Positions 15,793-24,268 are shown, numbered from the stretch's first letter. The stretch: 64,000 nucleotides of DNA from Exiguobacterium aurantiacum DSM 6208 (GCF_000702585.1 NZ_JNIQ01000001.1:194501-258500), one strand, 5' to 3'. Notes: a model not told the origin generated them from the sequence alone. Made by a program: numbers and translations.

Positions 15793-16617
15793 ATGACGAT
15801 GAAAAAAGCATTAACGATTGCTGGATCGGATACGAGCGGCGGTGCTGGTATTCAAGCTGACTTGAAAACGATGGAAGAGCTCGGTGTGTACGGCATGACG
15901 GCCCTCACGGTCATCGTGGCGCAAGACCCGCACAACGCCTGGCACCATGAAGTGTTCCCAATCGATACGACGTTGATCGAGAAGCAAATCGACACCGTCC
16001 TCGCCGGAATCGGTGTCGACGCCGTCAAGACAGGCATGCTCCCGACGCCTGAAATCATCGAACTGGCAGCTCGTAAAATTAAAGAGTACGGCATCGAAAA
16101 CGCCGTCGTCGACCCGGTCATGGCTTGTAAAGGCGCTGATGAGATTTTGAACCCAGACGTCGCCATCGCCATGCGCAAGCACCTCGTCCCAGTTGCCAAA
16201 ATCATCACGCCGAACTTGTTCGAGGCGCGCATGCTCGCCGGTCTCGACAAGACACCTTCGACGATGGATGAGATCAAAGAAGCCGCCCGCTTGATCCACG
16301 AGCTCGGTGCAGACATCGTCATCGTCAAAGTCGGCGGCAAGCTCGGCTTCGATACGGCGTTCGATGTGCTCTATGATGGAAACGAATATCGTCTCCTCGA
16401 GAGCGAGAAAATCGAGCCAGCCTTCACACACGGTGGTGGCTGCACGTTCTCATCTGCGATCGCGGCGTCACTCGCGAACGGCCATTCGGTCGACGAGGCC
16501 ATCGAGATCGGTAAAGCGTTCATCACGGAAGCGGTACGCCACTCGTTCCGACTCAATCAGTACGTCGGGCCGACGAACCATACGGGCTACCGTAAAAAGT
16601 TGGCAACACAATCATAA
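15793..16617 (+). CDS. pdxK: Pyridoxine/hydroxymethylpyrimidine kinase
   Basis: A 274-residue ribokinase-fold enzyme (ThiD/PdxK family). The N-terminus ALTIAGSDTSGGAGIQADLK and the anion-hole region THGGGCTFSSAIAASLANG are diagnostic. It phosphorylates pyridoxine/pyridoxal (vitamin B6 salvage), HMP (thiamine pathway), or both. PdxK is preferred because the anion-hole cysteine sequence resembles B. subtilis PdxK and no thiamine genes or TPP riboswitch are nearby. A hairpin without a good T-tract lies after the stop, so some read-through into yojF is possible. Confidence 0.88.
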   Translation: MTMKKALTIAGSDTSGGAGIQADLKTMEELGVYGMTALTVIVAQDPHNAWHHEVFPIDTTLIEKQIDTVLAGIGVDAVKTGMLPTPEIIELAARKIKEYGIENAVVDPVMACKGADEILNPDVAIAMRKHLVPVAKIITPNLFEARMLAGLDKTPSTMDEIKEAARLIHELGADIVIVKVGGKLGFDTAFDVLYDGNEYRLLESEKIEPAFTHGGGCTFSSAIAASLANGHSVDEAIEIGKAFITEAVRHSFRLNQYVGPTNHTGYRKKLATQS

Positions 16618-16620
16618 ACG

Positions 16621-16650
16621 GATGACCCGAGGCGCACGCTTCGGGTCATC
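16621..16650. terminator. Hairpin after pdxK
   Basis: GATGACCCGA pairs with TCGGGTCATC around GGCGCACGCT. No T-run follows, so it is a weak terminator or an mRNA-processing/stability hairpin. Confidence 0.45.
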
Positions 16651-16672
16651 GTTTCCATTGGAGGAGAGAAGT

Positions 16673-17044
16673 GTGAACACGATTCAACCTGAAGTGATTC
16701 AAGCTTATTTAGACAAACACGTGACGACCCCGCTCTATGCACACGTCGAGACGACGAACGGGGCGTACGCCACCCATAACGATCCGGATTTCCATAACGC
16801 CGGCATGTTCATCCGAAATGTCGTCATCGAATATAGCATCGGACAAATCAAAGGACAAGGACCATATCGCGTCGGATTAAAACTCGATCACGGGTGGCTC
16901 TATGTCGAAGGATTGACCGACTTCGAACAGCACGGCGATCAGTTATTGCTCGCCGGGCACGACCGGCTCGGGCGTCTCGCCTGTGCGCTCCATCTAGACA
17001 TAAAACCGCTCCCGCAAGGAGCCACGGAGGTGGAAAGCCAATGA
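16673..17044 (+). CDS. yojF: YojF family protein (DUF1806)
   Basis: A 123-residue protein that starts with GTG 16673 behind GGAGGAGAG; a much longer upstream reading frame is a shadow of pdxK. It matches the YojF/DUF1806 family, whose member in B. subtilis lies directly before the bacillithiol deacetylase gene. The same order is kept here, with a 4-base overlap (ATGA). The biochemical role is not known; a helper role for BshB2 is an inference from this conserved pairing. Confidence 0.82.
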   Translation: MNTIQPEVIQAYLDKHVTTPLYAHVETTNGAYATHNDPDFHNAGMFIRNVVIEYSIGQIKGQGPYRVGLKLDHGWLYVEGLTDFEQHGDQLLLAGHDRLGRLACALHLDIKPLPQGATEVESQ

Positions 17045-17694
17045 CTGGACCGTTGCTTGTCATTTTCCCGCATCCCGACGATGAAGCGTTCAGCTCCGCC
17101 GGAACGATCATCCAACATCAAAAGAACGGCTTCCCTGTCACGTACGTCTGCTTGACGCTCGGTGAAATGGGACGAAACATGGGATCTCCGATTTTCACGA
17201 CACGTGAAGAACTGCCAAAAATTCGAAAGCATGAGCTCGAAGCCGCCTGTGCGATTATGGGTATCGATGATCTCCGCATGTGGGGCCTCCGGGACAAGAC
17301 TGTCGAATTCGAAGACGAGGTCGAACTCGCCGATCGCTTCAGCAAGTTGATCGCGGAAGTGAGACCGGCCCGGGTCATCTCATTTTACCCAGGGTACGCT
17401 GTCCATCCGGACCATGAAGCGACCGCCCGTGCCGTCGTCCGTGCCCTTCAAGGCATTGATGCGTCTAAGCGTCCTGAGTTTTTAGGTGTCGCCTTTGATC
17501 ACCGCACCGAGTCTGAGCTCGGCAAACCGCACGTCATCATCGAAGTCGGGGCCGAGAGTATCACGAAGCGGGAAGCACTCCTTGCCCACCGTTCGCAGAC
17601 AGAAGGACTCCTACGTGCCATCGACAACGCAGAAAACGCCCACGTCATGGAGTTACTCCAACGTGAGCGCTTTTATCACTATCCGTTCTCATGA
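17041..17694 (+). CDS. bshB2: Bacillithiol biosynthesis deacetylase BshB2
   Basis: A 217-residue PIG-L/LmbE-family zinc deacetylase. The metal-binding motif PHPDDEAFSS at the N-terminus and the second motif (YAVHPDHEATA) carry the expected Asp and His residues. BshB2 removes acetate from GlcNAc-malate to give GlcN-malate, the second step of bacillithiol synthesis, the main low-molecular-weight thiol of Bacillales. It is coupled to yojF. The last 6 bases overlap a 30-codon ORF on the other strand. Confidence 0.92.
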   Translation: MTGPLLVIFPHPDDEAFSSAGTIIQHQKNGFPVTYVCLTLGEMGRNMGSPIFTTREELPKIRKHELEAACAIMGIDDLRMWGLRDKTVEFEDEVELADRFSKLIAEVRPARVISFYPGYAVHPDHEATARAVVRALQGIDASKRPEFLGVAFDHRTESELGKPHVIIEVGAESITKREALLAHRSQTEGLLRAIDNAENAHVMELLQRERFYHYPFS

Positions 17695-17781
17695 TTCATA
17701 TGCGAGACGCGTCATGTACAGCAATGTTCCGACCGTCCCAAGACCGATCAACGTTCCTAATACGACAACGATATGTTCCAT
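17689..17781 (-). CDS. 30-residue membrane peptide
   Basis: A short ORF starting MEHIVVVLGTLIGLGTVGTL and ending LAYES. It is preceded by the strong ribosome site GAGGTGA at 4-6 bases from its ATG (17781). One hydrophobic helix spans nearly its whole length, so a membrane location is likely. It lies 76 bases downstream of uppP on the same strand and its end overlaps bshB2 by 6 bases. Function unknown. The combination of ribosome site, start and helix argues against chance. Confidence 0.55.
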   Translation of the reverse strand: MEHIVVVLGTLIGLGTVGTLLYMTRLAYES

Positions 17782-17833
17782 GTTCTCACCTCTACTTGGT
17801 TTTACGAACTGTCTGAACAATAGGTTTCAACGG

Positions 17834-17859
17834 CGCGTGCATAAGCACGCGTTTTTTTT
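17834..17859 (+). terminator. Terminator of yojF-bshB2
   Basis: GCGTGC-ATAA-GCACGC followed by T8 on the + strand. The T-tract overlaps the uppP stop codon on the other strand; in the minus direction there is no T-tract, so uppP mRNA could run on into the 30-codon ORF. Confidence 0.85.
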
Positions 17860-18688
17860 AGAAATACAACATGTAAATGACAGCCGCCAACACGATCCGA
17901 TAAATCGCGAACGGCGTCAGTTTCACTTTGTTGATCAACTTCAAGAAGAATTGAATCGACAGCAGCGCGAATAAGAAAGCGCTGACGAAACCGACAAGGA
18001 ATACCGGTAACGTCTCCATCGTGAAGTAGCTCCACTTGCTGTAAAGCGATAGCGCACTCGCCCCGAACATGATCGGCACGGCCATGATGAACGTGAAGTC
18101 CGCTGCTGCGCGGTGACTCATCCCGAGGAGGACGCCGCCTGAAATCGTCGAGCCCGACCGTGAAAAACCCGGCCAAAGTGAAAAGCATTGAATCAATCCG
18201 ACACCGAGCGCTTGTTTATACGACATCTCATCGAGCGTCGCCGTCGTCTGACGCTTCACGCCCGACAAATCAGCCGCAATCATGAAGAAGGCGCCGATGA
18301 CGAGCCCAATCAACACTGTCTTGATCGAAAAGAGATGCGCATCGATATAGTCTTCAAACAGTAGGCCGAGCACCGCGGCAGGCAACAGGCCAATCAAGAT
18401 ATGTAGCAGATTCAACTTGTCGGTCTGACCGCGTCGGAACGAGACCAGCTCCTTCGGATTCAACAACTGTTTAAACCGATTCCGAAACACGACGATGACC
18501 GCTAAAATCGAGCCCAGTTGAATCACAATCTTGAACGTATTCGCCACTTCCTGCCCTAAAAATGCGCTCGAATTGAGCCACAGGTCATCGACGACAATCA
18601 TATGTCCCGTAGACGATACCGGTGCGAACTCGGTCAACCCTTCGACGACACCTAACAAAAAACCGATGAACAACTCATACCATGACAT
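17858..18688 (-). CDS. uppP: Undecaprenyl-diphosphatase UppP (BacA)
   Basis: A 276-residue integral membrane protein with about seven to eight helices. Both family signatures are present: EGLTEFAPVSSTGHM near the N-terminus and WPGFSRSGSTISGG later on. It dephosphorylates undecaprenyl pyrophosphate, recycling the lipid carrier for peptidoglycan and teichoic acid synthesis, and its overexpression confers bacitracin resistance in other bacteria. The start follows AGGAGA. Its 5' region (18689-18936) contains extra hairpins. Confidence 0.95.
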   Translation of the reverse strand: MSWYELFIGFLLGVVEGLTEFAPVSSTGHMIVVDDLWLNSSAFLGQEVANTFKIVIQLGSILAVIVVFRNRFKQLLNPKELVSFRRGQTDKLNLLHILIGLLPAAVLGLLFEDYIDAHLFSIKTVLIGLVIGAFFMIAADLSGVKRQTTATLDEMSYKQALGVGLIQCFSLWPGFSRSGSTISGGVLLGMSHRAAADFTFIMAVPIMFGASALSLYSKWSYFTMETLPVFLVGFVSAFLFALLSIQFFLKLINKVKLTPFAIYRIVLAAVIYMLYF

Positions 18689-18762
18689 AATCTGTCTCCT
18701 GCTTCTGTATTGTGTCTAATCATACATCGGGATGAGTCGTCCCGCCCTCGGTCTTAAGACGT

Positions 18763-18811
18763 AAAAAAGAGGGCGTTACGCCTCCTTTCCCCTTGTTTTA
18801 AAAAAACAAGC
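18763..18811 (-). terminator. Hairpins in the uppP upstream region
   Basis: Two adjacent structures: CTTGTTTT...AAAACAAG (18792-18810), and GGAGGCG-TAA-CGCCCTC followed by TTTTTT on the minus strand (18785-18763). The second is a possible terminator 75 bases before uppP. It may be a back-up for the upstream gene or an attenuator of uppP. Confidence 0.5.
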
Positions 18812-18901
18812 GGTTCAATGTGCTGTTTGATTTATCGATGTTTCACTCATCTGGATGTTTGAAAAAGAGACAGGCAAGTCTTTCCTTATTTCTAATCCCA
18901 T

Positions 18902-18929
18902 AAAAAAAGCCACGGAACGTGTCCGTGGC
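18902..18929 (-). terminator. Terminator of pfpI-like gene
   Basis: GCCACGGA pairs with TCCGTGGC-type arms, followed by T7 on the minus strand. Confidence 0.85.
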
Positions 18930-18936
18930 CGAGTAG

Positions 18937-19449
18937 TTATTTTAAAAGGTTGAGCATCTCACGATTAAACGCCGGGATGTCATCCGGTTGACGGCTCGTC
19001 ACGAGCTGTTCTTGGCAGACGACGACTTCCTTGTCGGCGTACTTCGCACCGGCATACTCCATGTCGACTTTAATCGACTTGTAGCCCGTTGCGTCGCGTC
19101 CTTCAAGCGTCTTCGCCGTAATCAACAGTTGCGGTCCGTGACAGATCGCGAACACCGGTTTTTTCGCATCCATGAACGCCTTCGCGAACTGGACGAAACG
19201 GTCATCTTCACGAAGCAAGTCCGGTGAGAAACCGCCCGGTAAGAGTAAGGCATCGAAATCTTCCGGCGAGACGTCGTCGATCGCTTTGTCGATCGTCACT
19301 TTCGACTCGCCTTGTTTGCCTTCGACCGTGTTTCCTGCCGATTTTTCAATCGTGACGACTTCGTGGCCCGCTTCCACCAATGCGTCGCGTGGCGCTGTGA
19401 ACTCTACATCTTCAAACATATCTGTAATGAGCGTTGCTACTTTTGCCAT
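18937..19449 (-). CDS. DJ-1/PfpI family protein (general stress protein 18-like)
   Basis: A 170-residue class-I glutamine-amidotransferase-like protein. The nucleophile elbow cysteine is in AICHGPQLL, and the acidic residue typical of PfpI/YhbO/YfkM lies in ITDMFEDVEF. These proteins protect against glycation or act as deglycase/protease-like stress proteins. The ATG 19449 is used because AAGGAG precedes it. Bacillus YfkM is SigB-controlled, and a possible SigB site (GTTTAA 19517-19512, TGGAAC 19497-19492, 14-bp spacer) lies upstream. Confidence 0.88.
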   Translation of the reverse strand: MAKVATLITDMFEDVEFTAPRDALVEAGHEVVTIEKSAGNTVEGKQGESKVTIDKAIDDVSPEDFDALLLPGGFSPDLLREDDRFVQFAKAFMDAKKPVFAICHGPQLLITAKTLEGRDATGYKSIKVDMEYAGAKYADKEVVVCQEQLVTSRQPDDIPAFNREMLNLLK

Positions 19450-19491
19450 ATTGAAACACTCCTTCAATTTGTTTTTTCACACATAGGGAGT

Positions 19492-19517
19492 GTTCCACTC
19501 GACGTTCACCGTTAAAC
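19492..19517 (-). promoter_or_regulatory. Possible SigB promoter of pfpI-like gene
   Basis: GTTTAA and TGGAAC spaced by 14 bp on the minus strand, against a SigB consensus of GTTTAA-N12/15-GGGTAT. The -10 match is partial. Confidence 0.35.
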
Positions 19518-19519
19518 CT

Positions 19520-20104
19520 TCAGCGATACTTTGAGACGTACGGGTTCGTCCGTTCAAAGAAACGATACGGGTAATCCCGCGCCTCCCCGGTATTCGGGAT
19601 ACCGACGCGAGGTCCGGCCTCGACATCGGTGATTGGTTCGCCTTCCACGATAAAGAGCGGCTCGTGCTGGAGCGAATGTCCGTATAAGTCCATCGTGATG
19701 CCGAGCGCTTTCGTCAACTTACCTGGCCCGTTCGTCTGGTCGACAGGTCTCAAGCCGGGACGGTGCTGGTCAATCAGCGCCTGCCCTTGAACCGGTTCGA
19801 CCGCGCGAATCAATACGGCCTCCGGTGTCCCGACTGGTCCGCTGACGACGTTCAAGAGCGTATGCGTGTGCATTTGATACGTGTAGACGTGACCCGGCAG
19901 GCCGAACATCACCTCGGTCCGATTCGTCCGTCTGCCGCCGAAGCTGTGCGCCGCCCGGTCGATGGCACCGAGATACGCCTCGGTCTCGACAATCTTGGCG
20001 ATGATTTCGCCTGTCGCATGCTGATGGACGAGATAGTGCCCGAGTAGCGAACGGGCGAGTTCCAGTGTCGGCTGTTCATAAAAATCTTTAGGCAGTCGTT
20101 TCAT
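19520..20104 (-). CDS. DNA-3-methyladenine glycosylase (MPG/AAG family)
   Basis: A 194-residue alkyladenine DNA glycosylase. The catalytic and substrate-binding regions ETEAYLG and THTLLNVVSG and the NGPGKLTKALGI motif are clear. It excises alkylated purines in base excision repair. ATG 20104 is preferred over 20110, since the latter would sit directly against the GGAGGG ribosome site. It is the second DNA glycosylase in the window, along with ung. Confidence 0.93.
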   Translation of the reverse strand: MKRLPKDFYEQPTLELARSLLGHYLVHQHATGEIIAKIVETEAYLGAIDRAAHSFGGRRTNRTEVMFGLPGHVYTYQMHTHTLLNVVSGPVGTPEAVLIRAVEPVQGQALIDQHRPGLRPVDQTNGPGKLTKALGITMDLYGHSLQHEPLFIVEGEPITDVEAGPRVGIPNTGEARDYPYRFFERTNPYVSKYR

Positions 20105-20145
20105 CGTCATCCCTCCTCGGTCTCATTTTCTCAAATGAGGACGAG

Positions 20146-20325
20146 GTGCACAAAGAAGATGCACTGTTTCACAAACTGGTCGAGATGAATGACGGGGAGA
20201 GTCTAGACCTTCATTTTTTTACGAAGGACTCGCTCCCACTTCAGATTGAAAAAAGGGCGAACGCGCTCCTCGAACAGTTCGGACATACGTTGTGGGAACT
20301 TGAGAGCTCTTATAAGCCAATTTAA
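20146..20325 (+). CDS. Small ORF or gene remnant
   Basis: A 59-codon frame from GTG 20146, containing KLVEMNDGESLDLHFF and ending WELESSYKPI. It reads like real protein: well-mixed residues and codons like those of the neighbours. GAGG lies 5 bases before the GTG, but there is hardly room for a promoter between it and the divergent mpg gene. The frame stays open upstream into mpg. It may be the C-terminal remnant of a lost gene or a genuine small protein. I do not recognise the family. Confidence 0.4.
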   Translation: MHKEDALFHKLVEMNDGESLDLHFFTKDSLPLQIEKRANALLEQFGHTLWELESSYKPI

Positions 20326-20341
20326 ACGACACGATAAACGG

Positions 20342-20379
20342 AAAACGATCCAGGACCTCGATTGGTCCTGGATCGTTTT
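20342..20379. terminator. Bidirectional terminator
   Basis: AAAACGATCCAGGACC pairs perfectly with GGTCCTGGATCGTTTT, giving T-tracts in both directions. It ends nhaC on the minus strand. Confidence 0.9.
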
Positions 20380-20385
20380 GTGTGC

Positions 20386-21762
20386 TTACGATGCGAGCTT
20401 CATCGCATCACGTTGCTTTCCCAACTTCACGTAGCCGAGAATGACCGAGAAGATTGGACTGAGCCAGAGGAAGAACGCGAACGGTGCGTATTCGAGCACC
20501 GGTACACCGAGTGTCGCGGCGAAGAACGCGCCCGACACACCCCATGGGATGAGCGGGTTGATGACCGTTCCGCCGTCTTCAAGCGCACGTGACAAGTAAC
20601 GCGGATCGATGCCACGGTCGACGAACCCTTGTTTGAACGCTTGCCCTGGTAGCAAGATTGACAAGTACTGTTCTCCGGCGAGCAAGTTGACGCCGATCGA
20701 GCTCAAGACGACCGACAACACCGAGCTGCCTCGTGACTTCAAACGGCGAAGCAACGCATCGACGATCGCTTGGAACACACCGAGTTCTCGGAGCAGACCG
20801 CCGAACGCGAGTGCGATCAAGACGAGACTGACCGACCAGAGCATCGACTCGAGACCACCGCGGTCGAGCACGGCCGCGATCGTTTCGTTTTCAACACCTG
20901 ACTGGAAGCCGCCTTGCATGACGCCGAACCAGTTCGAGATGTTCCAGTTGCCTTGCACGAACCCAGCCGTCAACACACCGGCAAACATCCCGACGAGCAT
21001 CGTCGGCAACACCGGCATGCGGCGGAACGCAAGCACGGCGACGAGAAGTGGCGCGAGAAGCGTCACCCATGACAAATTGAACCGGCCTGCGAGCGCTGCT
21101 TGCGCTTCGGCAATTTGAGCCGTGTCGGTCGCTTGACCGCTCCGTCCGAGAATTGTGAACAAGACGAGCGTGATCAAAAAGGCTGGTACCGTCGTCCCCA
21201 TCATGAAACGAATATGGTCGAACAGTTTGACACCGGCGACGGCCGGGGCGAAGTTCGTCGTATCCGAGAGCGGACTCATCTTGTCTCCAAAAAGTGCCCC
21301 AGAGACGATGGCTCCGGCGGCGAGCGCCGGTGAGATGCCAAGTGCCATCCCGATTCCGAACAAGGCGACCCCGACTGTACCGACCGTCGTGAACGCGCTT
21401 CCTGTGAACGTCGAGACGATCATCGTGATGAGCAAGACACTCGGCAAGAACCACTGTGCTGAAATTGTATCTAAACCGATGGAGAGAATCGTCGCCACCG
21501 TGCCGGACATCTGCCATACGCCAATCAGCATTCCAATCAATAATAAGATCATAACCGGCATGATGGCTTCGCGAATCCCGTTAATCATCGCCGTCTCGAT
21601 TGTCTTGAAGTCACGCGTGCGATAGTATGCGTACACCCCTACTAGTACCATTGTGCCAAAGATCGCCATATGTGGCGTCGCTTTGGCCAAAAACATCAGT
21701 GCGAGCAAGGAAATCCCGCTCAACAGCACGACGAATACAGCCTCTTTTCCTTTCATCTGCAT
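20386..21762 (-). CDS. nhaC: Na+/H+ antiporter NhaC family
   Basis: A 458-residue membrane protein with about 11-12 helices. The region FTGSAFTTVGTVGVALFGIG ... GALFGDKMSPLSDTTNFAPAVAG is the signature of NhaC antiporters, which expel sodium in exchange for protons; some relatives exchange malate/lactate or import other amines. The start ATG has GGAGG 8 bases upstream. A strong promoter lies at 21851-21879, leaving a leader of about 80 bases with a hairpin. There is no neighbour that narrows the substrate. Confidence 0.88.
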   Translation of the reverse strand: MQMKGKEAVFVVLLSGISLLALMFLAKATPHMAIFGTMVLVGVYAYYRTRDFKTIETAMINGIREAIMPVMILLLIGMLIGVWQMSGTVATILSIGLDTISAQWFLPSVLLITMIVSTFTGSAFTTVGTVGVALFGIGMALGISPALAAGAIVSGALFGDKMSPLSDTTNFAPAVAGVKLFDHIRFMMGTTVPAFLITLVLFTILGRSGQATDTAQIAEAQAALAGRFNLSWVTLLAPLLVAVLAFRRMPVLPTMLVGMFAGVLTAGFVQGNWNISNWFGVMQGGFQSGVENETIAAVLDRGGLESMLWSVSLVLIALAFGGLLRELGVFQAIVDALLRRLKSRGSSVLSVVLSSIGVNLLAGEQYLSILLPGQAFKQGFVDRGIDPRYLSRALEDGGTVINPLIPWGVSGAFFAATLGVPVLEYAPFAFFLWLSPIFSVILGYVKLGKQRDAMKLAS

Positions 21763-21850
21763 CGACGTCCCCTCCTTTCAGTTCCATCTTTTTATTTTGC
21801 CTAACCGCTTAAACGCTTTTATGCACGAAAGCGTGTCAGTGATGTTCTTT

Positions 21851-21879
21851 ACTATACCTGCTTCTCTTTACCCTGTCAA
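21851..21879 (-). promoter_or_regulatory. SigA promoter of nhaC
   Basis: TTGACA (21879-21874) and TATAGT (21856-21851) with a 17-bp spacer on the minus strand, a near-consensus promoter. Confidence 0.85.
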
Positions 21880-21904
21880 ACAACTTTTTATGGTAAAGTA
21901 AACG

Positions 21905-21966
21905 CTCGAGGGTGACCTCCGGAGTTCGTAACCTCCTCCGACATCAAAACTAGCGAAAAAGGAAGT
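21905..21966 (+). ncRNA. PreQ1-I riboswitch upstream of queC
   Basis: The P1 stem CGGAG (from 21920) pairs with CTCCG (ending 21940) around the loop TTCGTAACCT, followed by the A-rich tail CAAAACTAGCG that forms the pseudoknot in class-I preQ1 aptamers. It sits just before the queC ribosome site (GGAAGTG), so it probably controls translation start. It lies in front of a complete queCDEF operon, the classic location. Confidence 0.85.
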
Positions 21967-21973
21967 GTGCATC

Positions 21974-22618
21974 ATGCAACACGAAAAAGCATTGGTCGTC
22001 TTCAGTGGCGGTCAAGATTCAACCACTTGCCTATTCTGGGCAAAACAACAATTCTCTCACGTGGAAGCCGTGACGTTCGCCTACGGGCAACGACACGATG
22101 CGGAAATCGAGGTCGCAAAAGAGATTGCGGCCGAACTCGATGTCCCGCACCACATCCTCGACTTGTCCCTACTCGGGCAACTCACCTCAAACGCGTTGAC
22201 GAGACACGACCTCGACATCGACAATGCCGACGTTCCAAACACGTTCGTCGATGGACGCAACCATCTTTTCTTGTCGTTCGCAGCCGTCATGGCGAAACAG
22301 CTCGGCATGCACCACATCGTGACCGGTGTGTGTGAGACCGACTTTTCAGGCTACCCGGACTGCCGCGACCAATTTATCAAATCACTCAACGTGACACTCA
22401 ACTTAGCGATGGACTATCCGTTCGTCATCGACACGCCGCTCATGTGGCTCGATAAGAAACAGACGTGGGAACTCGCCGACCGTCTCGGTGCGTTCGACTA
22501 CGTCAAAGAGCGGACGCTCACTTGTTACAACGGCATCCTCGGCTCAGGCTGTGGGGAGTGCCCGGCGTGTGTCCTTCGTCAAAACGGCCTTGAGGCATAT
22601 GAGGGGGTGCGTGTATGA
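21974..22618 (+). CDS. queC: 7-cyano-7-deazaguanine synthase QueC
   Basis: A 214-residue enzyme of the PP-loop ATPase family. SGGQDSTT is the ATP-pyrophosphatase loop, and the four zinc-binding cysteines are at the C-terminus ([13 protein letters not shown] with an upstream Cys). It converts 7-carboxy-7-deazaguanine to preQ0 with ATP and ammonia. The ATG 21974 is chosen by its spacing to GGAAGTG. It is the first gene of the que operon and overlaps queD (ATGA). Confidence 0.95.
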   Translation: MQHEKALVVFSGGQDSTTCLFWAKQQFSHVEAVTFAYGQRHDAEIEVAKEIAAELDVPHHILDLSLLGQLTSNALTRHDLDIDNADVPNTFVDGRNHLFLSFAAVMAKQLGMHHIVTGVCETDFSGYPDCRDQFIKSLNVTLNLAMDYPFVIDTPLMWLDKKQTWELADRLGAFDYVKERTLTCYNGILGSGCGECPACVLRQNGLEAYEGVRV

Positions 22619-23070
22619 AGAACGCCCCGTTCCTCGCCCCGACGAGCGTCGAAGCCAAACAAGACGGCTCGCTCATCTACTGTAAACATCGCGTCCAAAT
22701 CGTCAAAGAAGTGACGTTTGACGCCGCCCACCACTTGTTCGATTACGACGGCAAGTGCCGTGCGCTCCATGGCCATACGTATAAACTGCAAATGGGCATT
22801 AGCGGCTTTTTAGACAACCGCGGGATGACGCTCGACTTCGGTGACTTGAAAGCCATCTTCAAAGAAGAGCTCGAACCGTATCTCGACCATCGCTATTTGA
22901 ACGAATCGTTGCCCTATATGAATACGACTGCTGAAAACATGTGCTATTGGATTTTCGAGCAACTCGCCAAACACTTGCCTGACGAGCGCGACGTCCGTGT
23001 CGAATTCGTCAAATTGTACGAGACGCCGACCTCATACGCCGAGTTCCGCCGTGAATGGTTGGTGGACTGA
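22615..23070 (+). CDS. queD: 6-carboxy-5,6,7,8-tetrahydropterin synthase QueD
   Basis: A 151-residue PTPS-family protein. The zinc-binding His residues are in [22 protein letters not shown], which also holds the catalytic cysteine. It makes 6-carboxytetrahydropterin from dihydroneopterin triphosphate, the first committed step to queuosine. It is translationally coupled to queC and queE. It is about 30 residues longer than the short QueD forms, with an N-terminal extension. Confidence 0.95.
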   Translation: MKNAPFLAPTSVEAKQDGSLIYCKHRVQIVKEVTFDAAHHLFDYDGKCRALHGHTYKLQMGISGFLDNRGMTLDFGDLKAIFKEELEPYLDHRYLNESLPYMNTTAENMCYWIFEQLAKHLPDERDVRVEFVKLYETPTSYAEFRREWLVD

Positions 23071-23765
23071 TGAAAATTCCTGTCCTCGAAGTATTCGGCC
23101 CGACGTTTCAAGGGGAAGGCCGCGCCATCGGACAGAAGACGATGTTCGTCCGGACCGCCGGTTGCGATTATCGCTGTTCTTGGTGCGACTCCGCCTTTAC
23201 ATGGGACGGCTCGGAGAAACCGGACATGCTGTCGGCCGATGCCATCATCGAACGGCTCGACGCGCTCGGCACGTACGACTACGTCACGATCTCTGGCGGC
23301 AACCCGCTCCTCATCGCCGGCATGAAAGATTTAGTGGATAAGCTGAAGGCACGCGGCGTCAAGCTCGCCGTCGAGACGCAAGGGAGCCGCTATCAAGACT
23401 GGCTCACGCAAATCGACGACGTGACACTCAGCCCGAAACCGCCGTCGTCCGGCATGTCGACCGATTGGGAGAAACTCGACGCGATCGTCGAACGACTCCG
23501 CCCGGAACAGACGACGTTCAAAGTCGCCGTTTTCGATGAAGTCGATCTCGCTTACGCGAAACAAGTCCAGACGCGCTATACGCCGGACGTCATGTATTTG
23601 TCAGCAGGTAACCCAGAGCCTGGTGCGGACGGTGACATCACCGACGCCCAGCTCCGTCGCTTGAAACAATTATGGGAAGACGTCGCGCGCGACCCGTCGT
23701 GGCAAAGCGTCCGTGTCTTGCCACAGTTACACACATTACTGTACGCCAACGAACGTGGCGTCTAA
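23070..23765 (+). CDS. queE: 7-carboxy-7-deazaguanine synthase QueE
   Basis: A 231-residue radical-SAM enzyme. The [4Fe-4S] cluster motif CDYRCSWC is present near residue 30, preceded by [10 protein letters not shown]. It rearranges 6-carboxytetrahydropterin to 7-carboxy-7-deazaguanine. The start at 23070 shares one base with the queD stop; an in-frame ATG at 23055 lacks a ribosome site. It is the third gene of the que operon. Confidence 0.95.
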   Translation: MKIPVLEVFGPTFQGEGRAIGQKTMFVRTAGCDYRCSWCDSAFTWDGSEKPDMLSADAIIERLDALGTYDYVTISGGNPLLIAGMKDLVDKLKARGVKLAVETQGSRYQDWLTQIDDVTLSPKPPSSGMSTDWEKLDAIVERLRPEQTTFKVAVFDEVDLAYAKQVQTRYTPDVMYLSAGNPEPGADGDITDAQLRRLKQLWEDVARDPSWQSVRVLPQLHTLLYANERGV

Positions 23766-23776
23766 GGAGAATGAAT

Positions 23777-24265
23777 ATGAGACCAGAAGACTTACAAGAC
23801 TTGTCGCTCCTCGGACAGAAGAGCGTCCCATACATTTTTGAATACGCACCGGACGTCCTCGAGGCGTTCCCGAACCGTCATCCGGAGAACGACTACTTCG
23901 TGAAGTTCAACGCACCGGAGTTCACATCACTTTGCCCAATCACGAACCAACCGGACTTCGCGACGATTTACATCTCATACATCCCGGACGAGAAGCTCGT
24001 CGAGTCGAAATCGCTCAAACTGTACTTGTTCAGCTTCCGTAACCACGGCGACTTCCACGAGAACTGCATCAACGTCATCGGGAAAGACCTCGTCAAGTTG
24101 ATGGAGCCGCGCTACCTGGAAGTGTGGGGCAAGTTCACGCCACGCGGCGGCATCTCGATCGATCCATACTACAACTACGGGAAGCCAGGCACGAAATACG
24201 AAAAAATGGCGGAACACCGACTCTTCAACCACGATTTATACCCGGAGACGGTCGACAACCGTTAA
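23777..24265 (+). CDS. queF: NADPH-dependent preQ0 reductase QueF
   Basis: A 162-residue T-fold enzyme of the short, single-domain (YkvM) type. The catalytic Cys is in [15 protein letters not shown], and the second motif [12 protein letters not shown] is present. It reduces the nitrile of preQ0 to the amine preQ1, which is later put into tRNA by Tgt. AAGGAG lies 7 bases before the ATG. It is the last gene of the operon and is followed by a strong terminator. Confidence 0.96.
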   Translation: MRPEDLQDLSLLGQKSVPYIFEYAPDVLEAFPNRHPENDYFVKFNAPEFTSLCPITNQPDFATIYISYIPDEKLVESKSLKLYLFSFRNHGDFHENCINVIGKDLVKLMEPRYLEVWGKFTPRGGISIDPYYNYGKPGTKYEKMAEHRLFNHDLYPETVDNR

Positions 24266-24268
24266 GTC

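Larger units (their letters stand above)
18689..18936. other. Intergenic region uppP to pfpI
   Basis: About 250 bases with no gene I can support. It holds the pfpI terminator (18902-18929), the hairpin pair at 18763-18811 and a further GC-rich hairpin (CGGGA...TCCCG near 18728-18744) before uppP. Confidence 0.6.

Noticed and set aside
16307-16672. Long N-terminal extension of the YojF reading frame into pdxK
   Set aside because: It overlaps pdxK in another frame, its residues are Ser/Arg-rich and shadow-like, and GTG 16673 has an excellent ribosome site.
21762-21850. Cation-sensing riboswitch in the nhaC leader
   Set aside because: There is a hairpin in an 80-base leader, but I could not match it to any known sodium or lithium aptamer.
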